Assembly: GCA_910588595.1 (NCBI GenBank)
Contig: CAJUQU010000160.1
Span: 1-8,668 of the forward strand
Direction of reading: 5' to 3'
DNA: 8,668 nt
Origin: an uncultured Lachnospiraceae bacterium
GTDB taxonomy: Bacteria; Bacillota_A; Clostridia; Lachnospirales; Lachnospiraceae
In this document: one piece after another, positions 1 through 5,183 of the stretch
Layout of the letters: the number at the start of each line of letters is the position of its first letter
Position numbering within the stretch: position 1 is the first letter of the stretch
Made by a program: the position numbers and the translations under genes
The notes under the pieces: generated by a model
What the model saw: only the letters and a program-made list of their open reading frames with translations
Database searches by the model: none
What the model was told of the DNA's origin: nothing

Positions 1-53
1 AAGTTTCATCTCTCTTATCACCAACAGTGTATCCCTCTCGCTCAGAGTGTCAT

Positions 54-676
54 TTACGCCTTGATGTCAACAGGCTTATGGTACGCATCCGATATGACAG
101 TCACTGGCTGCGCTGAAATCTGAATCTTTTCCAGCCGTTCTTCCTCCTGCTCCTTCTGCTCCTTTCTCTTTTCCTCGGTGCGCTCCTGCTCCTTCTTCTC
201 CTTTAATTTTTCCTCCCGTTCCTCTGCCAGTTCCTTCCAGCCTTTTACCCCGCTGTCGGAAGTTACCGTGGTGGACGCCATCATGGTTATATTCCCTGTG
301 CTGTCGATGCTCCAGCTTTCCGTATGGTCCACCACCCTTGCCCCGATAGCCCTTGCATTGGCCTGGGCGCTCTTAAGACCGCTTTCATAACCTTCTTTGA
401 AAAAAACAGGTTTTCTTCAAGCTCCTTCGCCTTTTCCGGGTTCCTTGCACACTCTTTTAGGTAAGAGCCTGAAATCGCCACGCTGCCATTCTTTACACAG
501 TCATAATTCTTCTGCAGGTAGGAATAATAATCCGATACGCTGTCTGTCCCTGTGTTCTTCGCCTGTGCTGGCGCAGCTTCCTTTGTTTCTGTTTTCTTCA
601 CTGTCTCATTTTTCTGTGCCGTGTATGTACTCCCATACACATTGCTGTAGTTGTTTCCAATTCCTGAAATTGCCAT
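54..676 (-). pseudogene. Frameshifted small protein of unknown function, DUF6033-like
   Basis: Two reading frames together make one protein of about 207 residues. The first starts at the ATG at 674-676, behind an AGGAGG ribosome binding site. It encodes a Ser/Thr/Lys/Gln-rich N-terminus (MAISGIGNNYSNVYGSTYTA), then VAISGSYLKECARNPEKAKE. A run of seven T (minus strand, 400-406) ends that frame. Re-reading one base there, or adding one T, continues into KEGYESGLKSAQANARAIGA, then WSIDSTGNITM and a strongly charged Glu/Lys/Arg/Gln coiled-coil-like segment, ending at the stop at 54-56. No signal peptide or membrane segment is visible. I recall this pattern from uncharacterised Lachnospiraceae proteins (DUF6033), but could not verify it. 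It lies 99 bp behind a related gene and is probably cotranscribed with it. Function is unknown. The broken frame could reflect decay, phase variation, slippage or a sequencing error. Confidence 0.6.
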
Positions 677-713
677 AATTTTTCCTCCTTGATAAAATTT
701 TTATTGTTAATGA

Positions 714-737
714 CGGCCCCTCTGTCATTCGGAGCCG
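714..737 (-). other. Intercistronic RNA hairpin, proximal to the second DUF6033-like gene
   Basis: Inverted repeat of 7 bp (714-720 with 731-737, one G-U wobble on the minus-strand RNA) with a 10-base loop. It lies 37 bp upstream of the ATG at 676. No T-run follows the stem, so it does not look like a terminator. An mRNA-stability or processing structure is possible. Confidence 0.4.
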
Positions 738-739
738 CC

Positions 740-768
740 CATGCCCCCTTATGGTAAGTCCGGGCATG
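740..768 (-). other. Intercistronic RNA hairpin, just after the first DUF6033-like gene
   Basis: Perfect 7-bp inverted repeat CATGCCC/GGGCATG (740-746 with 762-768), loop 15 bases, starting 7 bases after the stop codon at 776-778. No T-run follows. Together with the hairpin at 714-737 it fills most of the 99-bp gap between the two related small protein genes. Confidence 0.4.
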
Positions 769-775
769 ATCTTCC

Positions 776-1527
776 TTACTTCAAAATGCCCGCCGCCTCA
801 TATGCGGCAATCGAAACCGCCTTTTTGGTCATGCTGTCCTTATAATATCTCTTGTCTGCTTCCTGCTCCATCAGCCTGCGTTTCAGGACGGCCTCCTCCG
901 CCAGCCTTTCATATTCTGCGTGTTTTGCTTCCCTTGCTCTGCGGGCTTCCACAAATTCCGATGATGAAACAGTAAATTTCAGTTCTCCCACCACACAAGC
1001 ATGGTTAATCTCTCCATTTTCATCAAATGTCATCAGAAAACCTTCGTTCTCACCAGGAGTAGAATTAGCTAATATAAAACTATCCACCCGTTCCATTACT
1101 TTTTGTGCAAGTTCCGTGTTATTTTTCATTTTTTCTTCCAATTCCGGTGAAATAACTACAGCAATCTTGCCAAGCATTGCATTCATCTTGGTGCGGACTG
1201 CCGGACTCTGCATATCGGGTTCAGCTCCCGACGGTTTCCAGTTCAGAACAGAATCATCCGCATTATTGCTGAAATACTTATCCCACGGATAATCATTCCT
1301 CCCCCATAAGGAACTGTCAATCTTGGATGTATCCATGACATTGTAATATGCTCCCGGATACTTTGATTTCAGCATTTCCTTAAAACTAACATTCTCTGTT
1401 TTCCCTGCCGCTTTCGTAGCCGCAAGCTCCGCAAAACTCAGCCCTCGCTCTTGCCTGCCGCATTCTTCCGGTACTGCTCCGCCAGATAGTACCCTCCCAA
1501 TTTACCTGTCACTCCGAAATCCGTCAT
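776..1527 (-). pseudogene. Frameshifted protein of unknown function, paralogue of the DUF6033-like gene
   Basis: The ATG at 1525-1527 follows an ideal AGGAGG site (1535-1540, 7-base spacing) and reads MTDFGVTGKLGGYYLAEQYR before a TGA at 1438-1440, after 29 codons. One extra G in the GGG run at 1442-1444 restores the frame (GAG GGG CTG). Translation then continues as LSFAELAATKAAGKTENVSF and on through the remaining 221 codons to the TAA at 776-778, about 250 residues in all. The middle holds VVISPELEEKMKNNTELAQK and a GFLMTFDENGEINHAC strand; the C-terminal third is a charged Ala/Glu/Arg helix. These three elements appear in the same order in the next gene, so the two look like paralogues. 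No signal peptide or membrane helix is seen. A LytTR-type repeat pair lies 99-136 bp upstream. Function is unknown. As read the gene is broken; an internal start at 1375 would give a 199-residue product but has no obvious ribosome binding site. Confidence 0.6.
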
Positions 1528-1625
1528 CACTTCTCCTCCTTTTCATTTTTCATCATCACCGACAGGATGAACACCCTGCCGTTTCATAAAGTCCATCGGC
1601 AGATACGCCCCCATTTCAAACCGCG

Positions 1626-1663
1626 ATTGCACCAAGTGACTATAAATTGCACGAAATGACCAT
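1626..1663 (-). promoter_or_regulatory. Tandem LytTR-type binding boxes upstream of the DUF6033-like genes
   Basis: Two direct repeats of 18 bp, 20 bp apart: ATTGCACCAAGTGACTAT (1626-1643) and ATTGCACGAAATGACCAT (1646-1663), as written on the plus strand; 15 of 18 bases match. The same boxes with the same 20-bp period occur upstream of the LytTR regulator gene. A TTGAAA hexamer (1614-1619, minus strand) lies 6 bp downstream and could be a -35 element; no good -10 is visible, as expected if activation is needed. LytTR regulators are known to bind direct repeats about one to two helical turns apart. That this is their target here is inference from the shared repeats. Confidence 0.6.
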
Positions 1664-1668
1664 AAAGT

Positions 1669-2859
1669 TTATAACATCACCACCGCCAGGAACTTTTCTG
1701 CGTCGCAGGAAACGGCGAAATCGCCCCCGTATTTATCCGCCACGGCCTTCACGTTCGACAGTCCGGTGCCTTCCGTGACCTGCACCTTTTCCACCACGGG
1801 GTTCCTTACGGAGAAGATCAGCTTCCCGCCCTCCTGCACCAGCTTGACGTGGATGACGGCATTCCTCCCCTGCCGCACAACCTTCACGCATTCATGGATG
1901 GCGTTGTCCAGCAGGTTGGAGAGCAGGATCACCGTTTCCTCCTCATTAAGCCGCAATCCGCCCATGTCTCCCACACGGAACGTCATGGACATGCCCCGCT
2001 CCCTTGCGGCATGGAACTTCTGGTTCAGGACGGCATCCACCACCGGATGGTTTGTGCTGACCGCTACCATCTCCACCGATATGCTCTCTGTCAGCCGTTC
2101 CGCAAGCGCGGCGGCGGCCTGCGTATCGCCCTTCTTCACCAGCGCCTGCATTGTCCTTATCTGGTTTTTGTAGTCGTGCATCTTCCTCCCCTGCCGCTCA
2201 TAGACTGCCTGCATATCCCGGTAATGGGCAAGCTGATCCTCTGTCTTTCTTGCAGACTCGGTTCCCATCCGTATTTTCTTCCCCCGCTCCAATATTTCCC
2301 GCAGCAGCCAAATGACAAGGAAATTGACCATGACCAGCCCTGTGGAAAGGAAAACGCAGATCTGTCGCAGTTCTGGCTGCTCCTTGCACCGGAAAAATGT
2401 CAATACAATGGAAGATAATGTAAACAAAGGCATCAGCCCCAGCTTCAGCCATTCTCCGTCCGTAAGTTCCCCATAATCCGCCCCCTCTTTCCATACCCTG
2501 CGGAAAAGAAAAATAAAGACAATCCAGCACGCCTTTGCAAACAATGCCCCGGGGACGCTCCATATCCCCCATATGGCCTCCTGTGTTTCCCATAGATCCA
2601 TCAGGCTGACTAACATCAGATCAGTCAGAAATATCATGGAATAATTTAACATAGAAAAATATATCCCCTGAATCCAGCCTGCCTGATAACACACCCTGCC
2701 AAGCAGGATATATCCTAAGATATACACAGGCAGTTTCCACATATCAATCCAGTATCCTGCCGTACTGGCAGCAAACATCATGGCCAGATATGCCGGAAAT
2801 CTGTATCGGCAGAAAAAAATCCCTTTCTTCCGGCCCAGAAAAGTGTCAAAGAAATACAC
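1669..2859 (-). CDS. GHKL sensor histidine kinase, AgrC-like (HPK10 class)
   Basis: Membrane sensor kinase, 396 residues, predicted to phosphorylate the LytTR regulator encoded just upstream. The first 190 residues hold about six hydrophobic segments (roughly 22-38, 44-60, 66-88, 103-121, 139-156, 167-187), the polytopic sensor seen in AgrC-type kinases. A linker helix leads to the phospho-acceptor motif RKMHDYKNQIRTM (His228), the HDxxN form typical of this class. The ATP-binding domain has the N box LLSNLLDNAIHEC (about 313-324) and the G box EGTGLSNV (363-370). The start is a GTG preceded only by a weak GGTGG. No in-frame ATG exists between the regulator's stop and this codon, a gap of 42 bp, so the two genes are probably cotranscribed. 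No AgrB or AgrD (peptide protease, cyclic peptide) gene lies in the window, so the signal is unknown. Confidence 0.9.
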   Translation of the reverse strand: MYFFDTFLGRKKGIFFCRYRFPAYLAMMFAASTAGYWIDMWKLPVYILGYILLGRVCYQAGWIQGIYFSMLNYSMIFLTDLMLVSLMDLWETQEAIWGIWSVPGALFAKACWIVFIFLFRRVWKEGADYGELTDGEWLKLGLMPLFTLSSIVLTFFRCKEQPELRQICVFLSTGLVMVNFLVIWLLREILERGKKIRMGTESARKTEDQLAHYRDMQAVYERQGRKMHDYKNQIRTMQALVKKGDTQAAAALAERLTESISVEMVAVSTNHPVVDAVLNQKFHAARERGMSMTFRVGDMGGLRLNEEETVILLSNLLDNAIHECVKVVRQGRNAVIHVKLVQEGGKLIFSVRNPVVEKVQVTEGTGLSNVKAVADKYGGDFAVSCDAEKFLAVVML

Positions 2860-2901
2860 GTTCCACCATGATACAAACTGAAAACATCCACCGCCCCATA
2901 A

Positions 2902-3585
2902 TCACTCCGCCCCCTTAAACAATGTGTACTGCCGCTTTACTTCCGGGTATCTGGACTTCGGGACGGAAATCTCCTTCCCTGTGGTCAGTACCATGACATA
3001 GCTGCCGAGTTTTCCGATGTACCTCATGTTGATGAGGAAGCTCTGGTGTATCCGCACGAAGCCCATCCCCGCCAGTTCCACCTCCAGCTCATCCATCTTC
3101 TTATAGATGCTGTATGTCTCCCCCGCCGTGTAGAACACGTTCTTGTGCCTGCTGGTCTCGATATAGATGATGTCGTCCACCCGCAGGCGCACGTTCCCCT
3201 CCACAAAATCGAACTCCACCACACGCTCCTCCCGCAGGATGTCCTCCACGCACTCCGGCAGCGTCCGTTCCAAGTCGTCCTTTAACAGGAAACGGCTGGC
3301 CTTCACCTTGTACCCGTCCAGCGCATAGTTCACATAGGCGGTCACCAGCACGATATGTACCTTCGGGCATTCCGCCTTGATCCTCCCCGCCGCCTCCAGC
3401 CCGTCCATGCCCTCCATGTTGATGTCGAGGAACACGATGCCACATTCCCGCACATACCCCATATCCGCATAAAGCTCCGCGCCAGAGCCGTATTCCCTTA
3501 TCTCAAAACCATGCCCGCAGGCTTCCAGCAGCGCCCGCAGCGCATCTCTGTCCTCCCTGCTGTCATCGCAGATTGCTATCTTCAT
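2902..3585 (-). CDS. LytTR-family response regulator, AgrA-like
   Basis: Cytoplasmic transcription regulator of 227 residues. The receiver domain (about 1-118) has the acidic pocket CDD at 6-8, the phospho-acceptor Asp54 in FLDINM, the switch Thr82 in LVTAY and Lys102 in LLKDD. The C-terminal LytTR DNA-binding domain (about 120-224) shows the family pattern, with RLRVDDIIYIET, then FVRIHQSFLINMRYI, then ISVPKSRYPEVK. The ATG at 3583-3585 has GAGGG seven bases upstream. It is the first gene of an apparent unit with the AgrC-like kinase. A strong promoter and two LytTR boxes precede it, so autoregulation is likely; this is inferred from the repeats. The gene looks more GC-rich than the 4.5-8.6 kb transporter genes, as judged by eye. 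Confidence 0.93.
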   Translation of the reverse strand: MKIAICDDSREDRDALRALLEACGHGFEIREYGSGAELYADMGYVRECGIVFLDINMEGMDGLEAAGRIKAECPKVHIVLVTAYVNYALDGYKVKASRFLLKDDLERTLPECVEDILREERVVEFDFVEGNVRLRVDDIIYIETSRHKNVFYTAGETYSIYKKMDELEVELAGMGFVRIHQSFLINMRYIGKLGSYVMVLTTGKEISVPKSRYPEVKRQYTLFKGAE

Positions 3586-3622
3586 CGCATATCCCTCAAT
3601 TCCATATTCTTTTCCACCATAA

Positions 3623-3652
3623 ATTATATCGGATTATAGGGTATCCTATCAA
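3623..3652 (-). promoter_or_regulatory. Promoter of the LytTR regulator gene
   Basis: On the minus strand TTGATA (3647-3652) and TATAAT (3623-3628) are separated by 18 bp. The start of transcription would fall near 3616, about 30 bases before the ATG at 3585. The proximal LytTR box ends 5 bp upstream of the -35 element, the usual place for a bound activator to touch RNA polymerase. Confidence 0.65.
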
Positions 3653-3657
3653 ATCCC

Positions 3658-3695
3658 ATTGCACGAAACTCCCATAAATTGCACGAAACGACTAT
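3658..3695 (-). promoter_or_regulatory. Tandem LytTR-type binding boxes upstream of the LytTR regulator gene
   Basis: Two direct repeats, ATTGCACGAAACTCCCAT (3658-3675) and ATTGCACGAAACGACTAT (3678-3695), as written on the plus strand; period 20 bp, 15 of 18 bases identical. ATTGCACGAAA.GAC.AT is shared with the pair at 1626-1663. Their place next to the promoter of a LytTR gene supports a role as its own binding sites; the protein-DNA contact is inferred. Confidence 0.65.
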
Positions 3696-3733
3696 AAGCG
3701 TATCTGGGCACATAGCCGATATGGGGAAACGGG

Positions 3734-3769
3734 AACCGCCGCATACAGAATAAAACCATAGCAGCGGTT
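3734..3769 (-). terminator. Possible terminator hairpin behind the radical SAM remnant
   Basis: A 9-bp stem with one wobble (3734-3742 with 3761-3769, AACCGCCGC/GCAGCGGTT) and an 18-base loop lies 18 bp past the stop of the radical SAM fragment. The bases after the stem on the minus strand are CCCGTTTCCCC, a poor T-tract, so termination is uncertain. Confidence 0.35.
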
Positions 3770-3786
3770 ATCTTTTGTGCATCCTA

Positions 3787-4245
3787 TTATCCTAAAGATT
3801 TCAGGTTCCTGCGGTATTCCGCCATCTTATCCTCGCTTACCGTATCGCAGACGTGCTGCAGTTCACTGGCCACAAAATCCCTCTCCTTCGGCAGATAAGC
3901 GGTGCCCGGGTAAAAGTTTGAACTGGAATTGGCAAACAGGTGGGTCCTGATCTGCAAATTTTTGATGAACACCTGCAGTTCCTCAATGCGTTCCTTCTCC
4001 CCGGCAGGGGTAAATTTCCCCTCCCGTTCCATGCGGTACAGTTCCGTATCCGGGAACAGCGTGAGGGAATCCATGAAAATGAAATATGGATTGAGCTGGC
4101 TGAACAGCTTCGCACTGTTCACCGCATTCCAGTATCCCCTGTCCTTCCCCGCAAGCCCGGTCATATAGACAAAATAATATTCCATCTCCGCCTCGTCCAG
4201 CTTCCGGCACTGCTCCAGTATGTCAGCCGCCGTGTACCCTTTCCT
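3787..4245 (-). pseudogene. Radical SAM protein, C-terminal remnant
   Basis: About 152 residues are open from RKGYTAADILEQCRKLDEAE through YWNAVNSAKLFSQLNPYFIF, DSLTLFPDTELYRMEREGKF and NLQIRTHLFANSSSNFYPGT to AEYRRNLKSLG and a double stop (TAA TAG). The alternating strand-helix pattern, with MDSLTLFPDTELYRM and REGKF, matches the C-terminal half of radical SAM enzymes of the elongator/coproporphyrinogen-oxidase-like superfamily, as I recall them. The N-terminal half with the CxxxCxxC iron-sulfur motif is absent. Upstream of RKGY the frame meets sequence belonging to another gene on the opposite strand and then a TAA at 4258-4260. An ATG at 4185 exists, but it falls inside a helix and has no ribosome binding site. 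The fragment cannot be catalytic. Family assignment is moderately sure; substrate unknown. Confidence 0.65.
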
Positions 4246-4246
4246 C

Positions 4247-4393
4247 CACCGGGAAATTTACAGGGAAATCCCGCCGAAAGTGGAATACTCACTTACCGAG
4301 TTTGGGGAGAGCTTCATCCCCGTCCTGCAGACCATGATGGCATGGAGCGAGACATACCTCTGCCCCGACTGGCAGAACCCGTATGAGAAATAG
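4247..4393 (+). pseudogene. HxlR-type transcription regulator, C-terminal remnant
   Basis: The plus strand encodes 48 residues, starting HREIYREIPPKVEYSLTEFG, continuing ESFIPVLQTMMAWSETY, and ending in PYEK at a TAG (4391-4393). The segment PPKVEYSLTEFGESFIPVL is the hallmark end of the winged helix in HxlR regulators, which are usually about 105-120 residues long. The recognition helix and everything before it are missing. The frame upstream of CAC at 4247 runs backwards over the radical SAM remnant. HxlR regulators often sit divergently beside the redox or radical enzyme they control, so the two remnants were probably neighbours read in opposite directions. No promoter or start codon serves this fragment, so it is taken as dead. 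Confidence 0.75.
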
Positions 4394-4473
4394 TGCATGG
4401 GAACTGGTTCATTTTGCAGATATAAATTCCCCGCTTTCCAAGTGATTTCTGTTATCAGACCGCCCGGCCTGGG

Positions 4474-4521
4474 AAAAAGCGGACCGCCACATATGGCGAA
4501 TGAAGGCCGTAGTGCGGCGGT
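4474..4521 (-). terminator. Intrinsic terminator of the ABC transporter genes
   Basis: On the minus strand a stem of 9 bp with one G-U pair (ACCGCCGCA at 4513-4521 with TGTGGCGGT at 4483-4491) can be extended inward by TACGGC/GCCATA. Five T follow at 4474-4478 after a 4-base gap. It begins 13 bp after the ATPase stop codon, so it probably ends that transcript. Confidence 0.6.
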
Positions 4522-4534
4522 TTGTCTTTCGTAT

Positions 4535-5164
4535 CTATACAGTATGAAGGCTACCACGTTTTAAGCTCAAAACAACATCCGCCTGTGCCGCCAGTTCATT
4601 TGAATGTGTTACAACTATCACGCATTTATTCAGTCCATGTGCGCTTTCCTTCAATATTCCCATGATTTTTCCCGCCGTATCCTCGTCAAGGTTCCCTGTC
4701 GGTTCATCCGCTAAAATGACAGGGGTATCAGAGGCCAGGGCGCGGGCGATTGCTACTCTCTGCTGTTGCCCGCCAGACAGCTTCATCACATTGCGCTTTG
4801 CTTCCCCGGATGTCAGTCCAAGCCGTAGCAGCATAGGCAGGACATCCTTTTTCGCTGTCAATGCCACATTTTCAATCGGCGTCATATAATCAATGAGGTT
4901 ATAGCTTTGAAATATCAGTGAGACATGATTTCTCCTATGATAGGCAAGCCCGCACTGTGAAATATTTCCACCCTCAAAGAGGATTTCACCTTTTTGTGGG
5001 GTATCCAGCCCACCGATCAGTGACAGCAGCGTTGTCTTGCCGGAACCGGATGGCCCAAGGATGGCATACATTTTCCCTGCATCAAATTGAGTATTTACGT
5101 TTGACAATACCGGCCTGCCTTTCTCATAGGCATAGAATATCTCTTTCATTTCCAAAACAGCCAT
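4535..5164 (-). CDS. ABC transporter ATPase, MacB/LolD/Vex2-like
   Basis: Cytoplasmic ATPase subunit, 209 residues, that powers the FtsX-type permease encoded directly before it. All parts needed for ATP hydrolysis are visible: Walker A GPSGSGKT (37-44), Q-loop Gln86 in LIFQSYNL, signature LSGGQ (129-133), Walker B VILADE (149-154) followed by PTGNLD, and the switch His187 in VVTHS. The stretch between Q-loop and signature is short compared with LolD, giving a protein a little under the common 220-230 residues. The ATG has an AGGAGGG site seven bases upstream and lies 19 bp after the permease stop, so translation is tightly linked. The pairing with an FtsX permease and a nearby VncRS-like system points to MacB/Vex-type mechanotransmission or export of a peptide or toxic compound. 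The substrate cannot be told from sequence. Confidence 0.92.
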   Translation of the reverse strand: MAVLEMKEIFYAYEKGRPVLSNVNTQFDAGKMYAILGPSGSGKTTLLSLIGGLDTPQKGEILFEGGNISQCGLAYHRRNHVSLIFQSYNLIDYMTPIENVALTAKKDVLPMLLRLGLTSGEAKRNVMKLSGGQQQRVAIARALASDTPVILADEPTGNLDEDTAGKIMGILKESAHGLNKCVIVVTHSNELAAQADVVLSLKRGSLHTV

Positions 5165-5183
5165 TTTATAACCCTCCTTTTCT

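Noticed and set aside
400..406. Programmed -1 frameshift site in the seven-T run
   Set aside because: The run fits only loosely the X XXY YYZ pattern in the zero frame, and no clear downstream pseudoknot was seen. It was kept only as one option in the frameshift finding, not as a feature.
852..1292. Plus-strand ORF of 146 codons opposite the first DUF6033-like gene
   Set aside because: The Ser/Phe/Leu-rich composition is a complement shadow of the charged protein on the other strand; no ribosome binding site was found.
1543..1614. Minus-strand mini-ORF of 23 codons (MGAYLPMDFMKRQGVHPVGD...), in frame with the end of the kinase gene
   Set aside because: It has no ribosome binding site, and its ATG overlaps the presumed -35 element of the next promoter, so that transcript would start inside it. 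It may be a remnant, but a signal peptide precursor is not supported.
1849..2418. Plus-strand ORF of 189 codons opposite the AgrC-like kinase
   Set aside because: It lies wholly antisense to a kinase with all its motifs, has no recognisable domain, and is rich in Leu/His/Pro as expected from the reverse of a GC-rich gene.
3101..3445. Second minus-strand ORF of 114 codons inside the LytTR regulator
   Set aside because: It is an alternate frame of the regulator, Gly/Arg-rich with no domain; the other frame has every receiver and LytTR motif.
3940..4386. Plus-strand ORF of 148 codons across the remnant junction
   Set aside because: It is in a different frame from the recognisable HxlR residues and antisense to the radical SAM residues, so it is a chance reading frame.
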